A DNA stretch of 64,000 bases from Acetispira formosa (nom. nud.) (lineage in GTDB: Bacteria > Desulfobacterota > Desulfarculia > Adiutricales > Adiutricaceae), in NCBI GenBank assembly GCA_023525915.1, contig CP026657.1, forward strand, positions 4,419,043-4,483,042, in the 5' to 3' direction. Position numbers and translations under genes: made by a program. Below the pieces are notes generated by a model. The model saw only the letters and a list, made by a program, of their open reading frames with translations, was not told the DNA's origin and did not search any database. Each line of letters begins with the position of its first letter. The stretch's first letter is position 1. Positions 7,057 through 16,131 of the stretch are shown here, one piece after another.

Positions 7057-10000
7057 TTATTCCACGATGACTTTTCCTCCTGAGGTTATGGCCTGGCAGT
7101 GGGGTTCATACATGCCTTCAGCTATTGTCGGCGGCAGGGCGTATTCGCCGCTGGTTACCGCCCTCAAGGTGTAGCTGTAGGTTGTTTCGCCGTCGATGTA
7201 TGGCTCTATGACGATCAGCCGGTCTTCCCGCAGTTCCAGGCGGGAATCTGAGGACGGGTGGGAAGAGTCCTCGCCGGAGGGGGTAACCAGGCGGGGGTTC
7301 TCTATCTCAAAGCCGCCCGGCAGAAGATCGGCCAGCACCATATTCTGGAGCGGCACCAGGGAATTGGCCGTGATTGTTACATTGACGCGGTCACCTTTCT
7401 TTAATTTGATTGGCTCAAAGGTCTCGGTCAGGTCGCGCGTTTCATCGCCCGGCAGGGTCCAGGTGCGGGTCAGTTTTATGAAATCGGCCTTTGGTTCCGG
7501 CGCGGCTATGGGCGTTGCCGCCACGGTGAAGGTGTAATAGGCCTGGCCTTTCCCTTCCATATGAAGGTTAAGGGGGCCATCGGAAATGGCGGCCAGGGCC
7601 TTGGGACCGGCCGAGCCTATTTGTTTGTCGGTGACGGTGAAGATTGTTTTTTTGTGAACGTCGGTCAGGGTGGCGGTGTAGGGTTGATTCGTGCCTGATT
7701 TTTTCAGCCAGGTAGCCAGGGCGTAGACAGCCATGCCGTTTTCCTGAGTGTTGGTCCACCGGCCCCCGCGGCCCAGTTCCGATACGTTGCTGGCCAGTTG
7801 AGCGGCTTCAGGTGAAAGGGGATCGACTTCGTTCCAAACCATCAACTGGAGGGCCAGGTTGCGGGCATGGCTTTCCAGGCTGCTGCGCTGGTGGTTCAGG
7901 GTGTTCAGGGCCAGTTCCATGTTATTTAGCTGATTAAGCGCGCGGGGGTTGCCCTCATGCACGGCTATGGCCCCGGCCAGGAAGATCCGGGCCGAGGGGG
8001 AGAGGCTCTCGTAGCGATCTTTGAGGGTATTGACCCAGCCCGCACGGTATTGGCCGTTCAGGGCCAGCACATAGACAGCGTAGGAGCGCACTGAGAGACC
8101 GTAGTTGATGTCGGATGAAAGGCCGTAATCGGCGCTGAGGTAGTATTCAAGCCATTTCAGGGCGTTTTCCTTCAGCCCGGACGGCAGATCCATCCGGCGG
8201 CCCGCTTCAGTCAGGAAGTGAGCGGCATAGACCGTGCCCCATTCGTAAACTGATTCCTGGCCCGGCCAGTAACTGAATCCGCCGTTGTAGGTCTGCATGA
8301 TGGCCAGCCTTTTGACAGCCGCATCCAGGCCCTTGGCTACCTGGGCTTCTCGGTCCGGGCCGGTTTCCTGGCTGCCGAGCATTTCGCCAGCCGCAATGTA
8401 AACCCAGGCCTTGGAAGTGGTCTGCTCCAGGCAGCCATAGGGGTAGTCGCCAAGATAGCGCACCGCCCGCGCCGCCTCTACTGCCGGGCTTGGGGCCATG
8501 GTCAGGCTGGCTTCGACGGTTCCTTTCAGATAGGGGCCGGCATCGAAGCTGATTTCAGTGTCCCCGGCGGCAATCCGGGCGCTGGAAGCCACGGTCATTC
8601 TGGGGTAGGGCGGCCTCACCACGGCTTCGATGGTTTGGCTGAAGGTTTCACCCAGGCCGCTTTGGCTCTCAATTATCAGGCGGCCGATTCCGGCCTGGTC
8701 GCCGCCGCTTTCTTCCGGTTCGGCCAGGGCTTGGAAAATTTCCGTCTGCCCTTCGCCGGGGCTAAGGTTGAATGTTGCTTCTTTTTTATCCAGAAGACGG
8801 ATGGGGCCTTCGGTTTTGATTGATATTGAAGCTTCAAGGCCCGCTTCGGGGGCGGCTTCGGCCGCCAGAAAGGCCCGGATGGGGATTTCAAAGCGGTCGC
8901 CTGGAGCCAGGGCCAGCGGCAGGGTGGCTTCGGCGGTCAGATCACGGCTTATTCTGACGCTTTTGGACGTCCTGCCGAATTTTTGGCCGCTGGAGGCCAC
9001 CACCATCAGGCGGCCCTGTCCGCTGTATTCCGGGAGATCCAGCTCCACTTCGGCTTCACCCTCCGGCCCGATTTCCACCGTGGCCAGGAAGATGGAGAGC
9101 ACCTCCTGATTGCGCTTGAAGGGCGAGAAGAGGCCAGCACGCCCTATGCCGTCGCCGCCGCCAGGAATGAGGAAGGGTACGGTGGTTTTTTCCAGCGGCA
9201 GTAGCTGATCATAGAGGTCATAGAAAATGGTCATGAGCTTGCGGCCGACAGTGAACATTTTCCAGGGATCAGGGGTCTTGAAGCCGGTCAGTGACAGAAC
9301 TCCCTCGTCCACCAGGGAAACGGTGGCCTCACCGGCCAGTGGGCGGCCGGAGGCATCTGAGAGTTTTATTTTAAAGCGCGTTTTTTCAGCCGGCTTTATG
9401 TGGCCGGGCAGGTCGGCCTGGACCTGGAGGCGGTATCTTTCGCGGTCAATCTCCAGGCGGCCCAGACCGATGGCCCGATAGTTGGTCACACCTTCCGCCA
9501 AGGGCCGCACCACTGTGGCCGAGACATAGGCGGTGGAGATTATGGCCGAATTGACCGGAATGCGCACCTCCGCTTCAGTTGATTCCAGGTTCATGGTTTT
9601 GGAATAGAGCTGGCTGGTGGTTTCCACGGTCAGCCAGAGACGGCCGGGGAAGGGCGATTTGATCTTCACCAGGGCCTCATCACCCGGCAGATATGAGGGG
9701 CGGTCGAAGCTCAGTTCCACCCGGCCTTTGACTTGCGGGGAGGCCTCTTGGGCCACTCCCAGTCCATAGACGTTTATCCGGCGGGTGATGGCTAGATCGT
9801 TTTTCGGATCGCTGATGCTTATTTCAAAAATTCCCGAACTGGGCGGGGTGTATTTGATGGAGCCGCGCCCCTCATTCAGCTTCAGGCTGCCCTTGGTCTG
9901 GGGGACCAGTTCGGAAACAGACTGCCGATAGCTGCGGCCATACCGGTAGGTATTGTAATAGCGCTCTTCCACCTTGGAAATCTGAAACTCCAGCGGCCCG

Positions 10001-13000
10001 GTTTCAACCGGGTTGCCCTCAGGGTCTACTACCGCCGCTTCATAAATGAATTCCTGATCCACCGTGGCCTGCTCAGGCCCTTTGCCGCCCAGAATGGCCG
10101 GGCGGGGAAAATAGTCCACCGCCGTCTTTTTGGCGTTCCAGCGCCCGCCGTCTTCCTGGGCCCGGAAGATGAACTGGACCGTCATCTTGTCGGGCAGCCG
10201 CTTGTTTTCCAGGTCGGGCTGGTATTGGACGGTCACGCGGCCGTTTTCATCCAGGGTTCCTTTTCTGGCCATATTCCGGCGCGTGGCTTCAAACCCAAAA
10301 GGGCTGCTGAAATCAAAACCCTCCCAGCCGCCGGGATTGAAGGCGGCCGGGGTGATGAGCGCGTCGACCTCCCATTTGAGGTTAGTTCCGGGGGCTCCGA
10401 ACAGATATTTAACTTCGCTGGACAGTTCCATCACCGGATTGGCTTCGGCGTAGATTTTTTTATCCGTTTTCAGATCAATGGCCAGACGGGGCGGCACGAA
10501 ATCTTCCACCGTGAACTTTATCAGCCCCAGGACGCTCTGCGAACCCGGCACGGATATGGCGGCCTCATACTGTCCGGTGCGGCCGGAGAAGGGGATTTCA
10601 CTGGCGAAATCCAGGCCGCCGTTTTCATTCATGTCGGCCCGGCCCTGGCTGATCACCCGCCCGTCCGGATCGGTCACCTGCCAGATGACCGGAAAGGGCT
10701 CCCTGGGCGGCATGATGTCGCGGTCGCGCACCATGGCTTTGACTTTGATGGTCTCGCCGGGTTTGAAGATGTCGCGCGGCATGAAGAGGAAGGCCTCATA
10801 GCCGCGCATAAGATAGTTGCGCTCGTCGCCGTCCTCCGGCGGCAGATCCACTTTCAGATAGCCCGCGTCGCCCCCATACCATTTGGCGTCGCCGCTGTCG
10901 TGCCAGTTTGCATAATAGTCATCATAGTAGTCGTCATAATAATCGCTGTCATAGACGTCGTAATCCGATGATTCCCAATTGGTGCGGGGATGGCGGCCAA
11001 AGGTCATGTAATTGAGGTCGCCGTTTTTTTCCACGGTCACAAATACGGCCCGGCCCGGCGGCAGGTCGGCCGTGAAAAGGCCCTCGCCGTCGGTCGTGCC
11101 CTGGGCGATGACCTGATTGGCCCGGTCGTAGAATTTAACCGTGCCTCCGGCCACCGGCGCGGCCTTGGACAGGCTGTTGACCCACATGGTGACTTTGGTG
11201 TCCAGCACATGGGCCGACAGGCCCAGGTCGCTGATCATCACCGGCAGATAGCGTTCGGTGTGATAATAGTAATCGGAATAATTGTAATAGTCCTCATAGT
11301 CGTAATCATCATATTCACCGTCGTCGGACCGCTCCCCTTTGCTCATGGGAGTTATTTTCAGAAGGTAGGCTCCGGCGGGTTCGCTGTCGTCGTTGAGTAC
11401 CTGTTTGAGGTCAATCAGCCTCTCGAAGGTGTCGCCGGCCGGGGCGCCGGTATCGGTGGCCCGGCTGATGACGTTTTTGGAAAACTGCTGGGCCAGGCGG
11501 GTGCGGAGGTTGCTGTCGTAATCCTGGACATTGATGATGACCGGCAGGTTGTTTTCATAAATACGCCAGCCCTGGAGCTTGACCCGGTCGACGTTGCGCC
11601 CGGCCATTTTGACCAGGAGCGGCTTTTCAGGCGAAAGGTAGCGTCCCCGGCCGGTGAACATGAGCCGCCGGTCACTCTTGGCTGAGGCGCGGACCTCAAA
11701 ACTGACGTCCTCGGTCAGTACGCCACGCTGGGACGGCAGGCCCGTCAGAAGGGTCACCTTGGTGGGGATGCTCGAACTGAAGGGAGCGAAGATTTGGATG
11801 GTCCGGCCCTCACGGCCATGGGGGACGACGGAAAATTCCGCTGGCGGCTCCAGTTTGATGTATTTATGGACCGGCCTTTGCGGATCGTTGAAATTGACCG
11901 GCTCTGAAACATCGATATTGAAATAAGGCTTCCAGGGGTATCGGTCCTCCACCCCGGTGGAGGTGTTGCCGATTTCGAAAAAATCGCTGACTGTGGCGTA
12001 GGCGGCCCGATCTGTGATCAACCCCCGTCCGTCGGCGGATTTAAGCCTTTCGACCACCACCCGCAGTTTATTGCCGGATTTGGCTTTGACCCTGAGGGAG
12101 GCTATCTGGCCGTATTCATCGAGCCGCCCGCCCACGCCCAGCACTTCAACGGGCACCGGCCGCCATTCTTCCGCGTCTTCGGCCACAAAGCCGCCGTCGG
12201 CCGCTTTCAGGAGGGGCACGACAAGTTTTTCCACCCGCACCTGGCGGGCCACCTCTTCCGGGTCGACGGGTTTGTTGAATATCAGGTCGAACTCCGCCTG
12301 ACTCTCAAGATCCATGCCGCTCTGTTTGAAGCCGGCCATATCGAAAGTATGGAAATAGAAAGGCTTGCCGAACTGCGTCTGCGAAGGGCGGCCGGATTCC
12401 AGCACAATTTGCTCGCCGTCAAGGCTTTTCAAATTATCCTGGCAGTGGACGGTAAATGGCTGGTCGCTTATCCGCTCCCAGAATCCATCGCGGGTGAATT
12501 CGCTGTATAGGTAAAGGGTTCTGTCATTCTTCCAGTAAACTTTCAGCGGCAGGGGCGGATCGATGGTGACGGGCACGGCCGAAAGCTCAAGGTCGCGGCG
12601 GATTTTATCGTTTTCCACCATGGCCCGGTTGAAGCGGATTTCCAGGGAGGCATATGTTTCGTTGTTGGTATGTTTTTCGACTGAAACTGAAAATGGTTCC
12701 AGGCCAAGCTCACGGGCATGGTTGAAACCCTTGTCGGGCTTGTTTTTGCTGCGTGACATCCTAAAGGGGCGCGATTTTTCTTCCGGGTCGATCACAGTGA
12801 TTGAATGGAGCCGCCGCCCGTCCGCGCTGAGAAAATTTTCGTCCCATTCAATAAAAACTTTTTCAGTCAGGAGAAGCTGTTCCAGTTCACGTCTGGTCTG
12901 CGTAACGGCTATGGTCAAGTCGTTCGTGCTGGTCCACTTGGCCCTGACTTTCATCGGCCCTTTGACCTGGAACGGCATTTCAAAGGCGGCTAGGTCTTTG

Positions 13001-13311
13001 TTTATAATGCTGGCGTCTCTTACCGCCGGACTGTTAAAGCTGCATGAAAACCTCATGACTCCTTCCGTCAGTTGCATTTTGAGGCGGCCGGTAAACGGCG
13101 GCCGTGCGGTGGGGCTGTAAGTTTTCGTTTCTGTCGGCGGTTCGGCCGCCTCGCTGGCGGCCGGCAGGGTCTGGTACGTCGTGCGGCCGGTGGGCAGTTT
13201 CTGGGTGGTGATCTCCACCCTCTCGGCTGAATCGGCCAGCCCCAGAGCGCAGGTCGCGCCCAGCCAGACAAAAAAGGACACCAACAGGGCCAGAGCCATT
13301 TTCTCTTTCAT
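7057..13311 (-). CDS. Bacterial alpha-2-macroglobulin (protease-trapping, thioester type)
   Basis: A 2084-residue secreted protein with an N-terminal signal peptide (hydrophobic residues about 4-25) and no convincing lipobox. It carries macroglobulin-like beta domains and, at C1627, the thioester motif YGCLEQ with the helical thioester domain after it. In bacteria such proteins trap attacking proteases in the periplasm, and they are typically encoded next to penicillin-binding protein 1C, as here. The ATG at 13311 (MKEKMALALL) is chosen because GAGG lies 8 bases upstream; an in-frame GTG at 13320 overlaps the site. Two Asp/Tyr-rich stretches (about residues 661-687 and 780-800) are unusual. 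A family A/D repeat pair separates it from pbpC upstream. Confidence 0.93.
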   Translation of the reverse strand: MKEKMALALLVSFFVWLGATCALGLADSAERVEITTQKLPTGRTTYQTLPAASEAAEPPTETKTYSPTARPPFTGRLKMQLTEGVMRFSCSFNSPAVRDASIINKDLAAFEMPFQVKGPMKVRAKWTSTNDLTIAVTQTRRELEQLLLTEKVFIEWDENFLSADGRRLHSITVIDPEEKSRPFRMSRSKNKPDKGFNHARELGLEPFSVSVEKHTNNETYASLEIRFNRAMVENDKIRRDLELSAVPVTIDPPLPLKVYWKNDRTLYLYSEFTRDGFWERISDQPFTVHCQDNLKSLDGEQIVLESGRPSQTQFGKPFYFHTFDMAGFKQSGMDLESQAEFDLIFNKPVDPEEVARQVRVEKLVVPLLKAADGGFVAEDAEEWRPVPVEVLGVGGRLDEYGQIASLRVKAKSGNKLRVVVERLKSADGRGLITDRAAYATVSDFFEIGNTSTGVEDRYPWKPYFNIDVSEPVNFNDPQRPVHKYIKLEPPAEFSVVPHGREGRTIQIFAPFSSSIPTKVTLLTGLPSQRGVLTEDVSFEVRASAKSDRRLMFTGRGRYLSPEKPLLVKMAGRNVDRVKLQGWRIYENNLPVIINVQDYDSNLRTRLAQQFSKNVISRATDTGAPAGDTFERLIDLKQVLNDDSEPAGAYLLKITPMSKGERSDDGEYDDYDYEDYYNYSDYYYHTERYLPVMISDLGLSAHVLDTKVTMWVNSLSKAAPVAGGTVKFYDRANQVIAQGTTDGEGLFTADLPPGRAVFVTVEKNGDLNYMTFGRHPRTNWESSDYDVYDSDYYDDYYDDYYANWHDSGDAKWYGGDAGYLKVDLPPEDGDERNYLMRGYEAFLFMPRDIFKPGETIKVKAMVRDRDIMPPREPFPVIWQVTDPDGRVISQGRADMNENGGLDFASEIPFSGRTGQYEAAISVPGSQSVLGLIKFTVEDFVPPRLAIDLKTDKKIYAEANPVMELSSEVKYLFGAPGTNLKWEVDALITPAAFNPGGWEGFDFSSPFGFEATRRNMARKGTLDENGRVTVQYQPDLENKRLPDKMTVQFIFRAQEDGGRWNAKKTAVDYFPRPAILGGKGPEQATVDQEFIYEAAVVDPEGNPVETGPLEFQISKVEERYYNTYRYGRSYRQSVSELVPQTKGSLKLNEGRGSIKYTPPSSGIFEISISDPKNDLAITRRINVYGLGVAQEASPQVKGRVELSFDRPSYLPGDEALVKIKSPFPGRLWLTVETTSQLYSKTMNLESTEAEVRIPVNSAIISTAYVSATVVRPLAEGVTNYRAIGLGRLEIDRERYRLQVQADLPGHIKPAEKTRFKIKLSDASGRPLAGEATVSLVDEGVLSLTGFKTPDPWKMFTVGRKLMTIFYDLYDQLLPLEKTTVPFLIPGGGDGIGRAGLFSPFKRNQEVLSIFLATVEIGPEGEAEVELDLPEYSGQGRLMVVASSGQKFGRTSKSVRISRDLTAEATLPLALAPGDRFEIPIRAFLAAEAAPEAGLEASISIKTEGPIRLLDKKEATFNLSPGEGQTEIFQALAEPEESGGDQAGIGRLIIESQSGLGETFSQTIEAVVRPPYPRMTVASSARIAAGDTEISFDAGPYLKGTVEASLTMAPSPAVEAARAVRYLGDYPYGCLEQTTSKAWVYIAAGEMLGSQETGPDREAQVAKGLDAAVKRLAIMQTYNGGFSYWPGQESVYEWGTVYAAHFLTEAGRRMDLPSGLKENALKWLEYYLSADYGLSSDINYGLSVRSYAVYVLALNGQYRAGWVNTLKDRYESLSPSARIFLAGAIAVHEGNPRALNQLNNMELALNTLNHQRSSLESHARNLALQLMVWNEVDPLSPEAAQLASNVSELGRGGRWTNTQENGMAVYALATWLKKSGTNQPYTATLTDVHKKTIFTVTDKQIGSAGPKALAAISDGPLNLHMEGKGQAYYTFTVAATPIAAPEPKADFIKLTRTWTLPGDETRDLTETFEPIKLKKGDRVNVTITANSLVPLQNMVLADLLPGGFEIENPRLVTPSGEDSSHPSSDSRLELREDRLIVIEPYIDGETTYSYTLRAVTSGEYALPPTIAEGMYEPHCQAITSGGKVIVE

Positions 13312-13365
13312 CACACCCACCTCAAATGCCTTTCAATTTATAGCGTTTTTCTCTTTAATTTACAG

Positions 13366-13500
13366 CTCGTAGCTACGCAAAAAGCGTGGTTTTTGCTTCG
13401 CGAGTTACCGCTTCGGCTTCAAAACCAGTCGCTGGCGCTCCGTCTCGCCTTCCATGGCTCGACCCCTGTTATATGCGGCGGAGTTGCTTTGAATTGCTGT
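13366..13500 (+). repeat. Family A element, copy 1
   Basis: Contains the family core GCAAAAAGCGTGGTTTTTGC, TTCGCGAG, then TCAAAACCAGTCGCTGGCGC and TCCGTCTC, followed by ATGGCTCGACCC. Near-identical blocks occur at 58.3 kb, and more diverged ones at 22.1 and 40.1 kb. The GTGGTTTT and AAAACCA segments can pair. It is followed 45 bases later by a family D hairpin, in the same order as at 58.3-58.6 kb. It lies between pbpC and the macroglobulin gene. Confidence 0.8.
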
Positions 13501-13544
13501 CCGGCTCCAACTCGACTCAGCCCTTGGTTGCGGCCGACCAGGCA

Positions 13545-13629
13545 GCCGCCGGGAGAAATGTTTTTGCGCGGGTCCCGTGACTAAAGACCCCCGGAACGGG
13601 ACCCGCGCAAAAACATTTCTCCCGGCGGC
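13545..13629 (+). repeat. Family D hairpin, copy 1 (33-bp perfect stem)
   Basis: Left arm 13545-13577 and right arm 13597-13629 are perfect reverse complements over 33 bp. The 19-nt loop is TGACTAAAGACCCCCGGAA (13578-13596), identical in all four complete copies. The outer 24 bp of the stem match the copy at 58.49 kb; the inner 9 bp differ (CGGGTCCCG versus ATGGTTCCG) and remain fully paired in both. Confidence 0.95.
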
Positions 13630-13681
13630 GGTCACACGCTATTGTGGTATTTAAAGCGATACACGGCAGTAGTCGCCGTTA

Positions 13682-15949
13682 TTAAAAACTAAGAACCGGG
13701 AGGTGGCGGTCGCCATCCTGCTCTATTGAATACAATACGGAAAATTTGGATGAGGCCGTGCGGCCCAATGAATCCACCAAGGCCACCTGATGCTCGCCCG
13801 GCTCAAGATTCATCACCGGAGTCATGTCAGCGTTGGCGGAAGTATAAAACTCATCATTGACAAACCAGTGGACCCGCCCCCTGGCCCCTTCACAGCGCAG
13901 GGGTATTTTTTCCCCCGAACCTTCCACGATAATGGCTCCGCCATTCAAAGGCGAGGTGACTATCGGGCCGTAACCAAAAGTTATAGCCGCCGGGGCCGCC
14001 TCAGCAGTGGCCATGAAACCGGCCAGTTCCGGCGGCCAGAGGGTGACGGTCTGGCCGTCTTTGATGGTGTGCAGACGGCAGGGGTGGCTTTTGGCTCCGG
14101 CTCTGAGGCGATGGGCCGTCTGGCGGCCGGGGCAGTGGGGGCCGGCGGGCTGGCCTGAAACCGGGCAGGCCATATAGGTCTCCACCGATAGCGGAGCCTC
14201 CGGCCAGACAATGGCCTGGCTCTCCACATCGCGCATAAGCGGCACCATCACCGGCCCCAGTGTTTTCAAGGCCGTCAGTTCCGGGTGGGAATAGCCGTCC
14301 GGGTCGCCGTTCCAGAGAACCACGGTGTGGTCGGGCGTGTAGGCGGCCAGCCAGGCGTCGCGGAGGCCGTGCGACGTGCCGGTCTTAAAAGCCGCTTCCC
14401 CGCTGTCGTTATTCTCACGGTTCAGGCGCAGGGTGGTCGGCAGACGACTGTCGTCCTTGAGGCTTTCGTTGACCAGCCAGGAAGAGCCCTCTGAAAAAAT
14501 GCGGCGGGTCTCCGGGGCCGAGTTGGCCGCCAGCAGGCGGGGCTCGATGAAGGAGCCCTGCCGGGCCAGAGCGCCATAGGCCCTCAAAAGCTGCATCAGC
14601 GTCACTTCACAGCCGCCGAGGATTAATGAATCGCCATAGTGGCGGCTGTCCAGGCCGATATTTTCAAAACCGGCCTGGCGAAGAATTTCAATCGCCGGCC
14701 GTTGGCCGACCTCCCGCAGCACCCGCACGGCCGGGGCGTTGAGCGATTCGGCCAGGGCGGTGCGGAGATTGACCGGGCCGCGATAGTAGCGATCAAAGTT
14801 GCGCGGGGCCTGGCCGGAGAGCTGAAGGGGGGTGTCGGCCACCAGTGAGGCCGGGGTCAGGCCGCGATTGGAAAAGGCAGCCAGATAGATAAAGGGCTTG
14901 AGGGTCGAGCCGGGCGAGCGGAGAGCCTGGGCACAGTCCACCCAGTAGCGATAGTTTTCCGTCCAACGGGCGTTGCCGACATAGGCCAGAACCGCGCCGC
15001 TGTTGTTGTCCATAATGGCCCCGGCCCCGGTCACTCTGGAGGGGAAAGCGCGTAAACCCATGGACATGCGGTTTTCCAATAACACCTGAAGACGCCGGTC
15101 CAGCGTGGTCTTCAGCCCGTATTCCCGGCCCGGACCGCCCCAGCGCCATTGCCCGGCTTCACCGCTTCCGGCCAGCACCAATTCTGAAAAGTGCCAGGCC
15201 TCTCGCGGCATCCGGCCGGGCTGGCCGCTGATGGGCTCGGCCTTGGCGGCGGCCGCTTCCTCTTCAGTGGCCACGCCGCGCACCACCAGGAGGTCCAGAA
15301 TGCCGTCACGCTTCTGCCTGGCCAATTCGGGGTTGCGATCCGGCCGGTAAATGCTGGGGCCGCGCAAAAGGGCCACCAGGGTGGCGCTCTCGCCCAGCGA
15401 CAGATCTTCGGCCCTTTTGTCAAAGTAGAAACGCGCCGCCGCTTCCGCGCCGCGCAGGTTGCCGCCAAAGGGCGCGCGGTTCAGATAAAGTTCCATCAGG
15501 CGGTTTTTGTCAGTGTGGCGGCTCAGCTTCAGGGCCTGGACGAATTCGACGTATTTACTGCCCATGGTGCGCGGGCGCGGGTGGGAGAGGCGCACCACCT
15601 GCACCGGAATGGTGGACGCGCCAGACACGATTCGTAAGTTGGACAAGTTTTGCCAGCTGGCCCTGGCCAGGGCCAGAAAATCCACGCCGTGGTGGCTGTA
15701 GAAACGCCGATCCTCAATGGCCACCGCCACTTTGGGCAGCCAGTCGCCCATGGACGAAAGCGGCGCGGGCAGAAGCCACTCGCCATCGGCCGACAGGCGG
15801 GCGTGGAAAAGCCGCCCGTTTTTATCGAGAAGGGTAGGGGAGACGGCAAAGTCCTCGGCGGCCGGTTCTTCGATGACCAGCCAACTGAACCCAAGAAAGA
15901 GTATCAGCAGTATTATGGGGTATTTCAGAAATTTGATGTACTTTTTCAT
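13682..15949 (-). CDS. pbpC: Penicillin-binding protein 1C (bifunctional glycosyltransferase/transpeptidase)
   Basis: A 755-residue class A penicillin-binding protein with one N-terminal membrane anchor. The GT51 glycosyltransferase domain shows EDRRFYSHHGVDF. The transpeptidase domain has the active-site SxxK (GSTLKPF) and KTGTS motifs. A C-terminal beta domain of the BiPBP_C type follows, as expected for PbpC. It polymerises and may cross-link peptidoglycan in the periplasm, and is a known partner of alpha-2-macroglobulin, encoded downstream. The start at 15949 (MKKYIKFLKYP) sits just before the membrane anchor and has AAAAGG upstream; the frame stays open to 16018 but that extension is not protein-like. 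Confidence 0.92.
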   Translation of the reverse strand: MKKYIKFLKYPIILLILFLGFSWLVIEEPAAEDFAVSPTLLDKNGRLFHARLSADGEWLLPAPLSSMGDWLPKVAVAIEDRRFYSHHGVDFLALARASWQNLSNLRIVSGASTIPVQVVRLSHPRPRTMGSKYVEFVQALKLSRHTDKNRLMELYLNRAPFGGNLRGAEAAARFYFDKRAEDLSLGESATLVALLRGPSIYRPDRNPELARQKRDGILDLLVVRGVATEEEAAAAKAEPISGQPGRMPREAWHFSELVLAGSGEAGQWRWGGPGREYGLKTTLDRRLQVLLENRMSMGLRAFPSRVTGAGAIMDNNSGAVLAYVGNARWTENYRYWVDCAQALRSPGSTLKPFIYLAAFSNRGLTPASLVADTPLQLSGQAPRNFDRYYRGPVNLRTALAESLNAPAVRVLREVGQRPAIEILRQAGFENIGLDSRHYGDSLILGGCEVTLMQLLRAYGALARQGSFIEPRLLAANSAPETRRIFSEGSSWLVNESLKDDSRLPTTLRLNRENNDSGEAAFKTGTSHGLRDAWLAAYTPDHTVVLWNGDPDGYSHPELTALKTLGPVMVPLMRDVESQAIVWPEAPLSVETYMACPVSGQPAGPHCPGRQTAHRLRAGAKSHPCRLHTIKDGQTVTLWPPELAGFMATAEAAPAAITFGYGPIVTSPLNGGAIIVEGSGEKIPLRCEGARGRVHWFVNDEFYTSANADMTPVMNLEPGEHQVALVDSLGRTASSKFSVLYSIEQDGDRHLPVLSF

Positions 15950-16099
15950 GGCGGGGCCTTTTGGAGCTTCTTTTATGGTTCCAATATAAACCATGAATGA
16001 CAATATAGTATGGAACAAATATGGAGAAAATGTGGAGGACAGGCGGGCGTATCGGGACAGGCGCTCCAGCAGGTTAACGCCTGATGCGTTTCTGAATGG

Positions 16100-16123
16100 A
16101 AAACCCCGCCAGAGTAGGCGGGG
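16100..16123 (-). terminator. Terminator after the 423-residue protein gene
   Basis: CCCCGCC (16104-16110) pairs with GGCGGGG (16117-16123). Read on the minus strand the stem is followed by TTTTCC, placing a short intrinsic terminator 9 bases after the stop codon of the gene ending at 16132. Confidence 0.65.
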
Positions 16124-16131
16124 CGGGCTCT

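Noticed and set aside
10225..10971. Plus-strand frames of 230-250 codons opposite the macroglobulin gene (also 10990-11685)
   Set aside because: Antisense to a continuous 2084-residue protein; the apparent hydrophobic ends are the reverse of its Asp/Tyr-rich inserts.
13545..13629. Family D hairpins as plain intrinsic terminators
   Set aside because: Stems are far longer than terminators, there is no T-run, and the identical 19-nt loop is not needed for termination; a terminator effect is still possible as a by-product.
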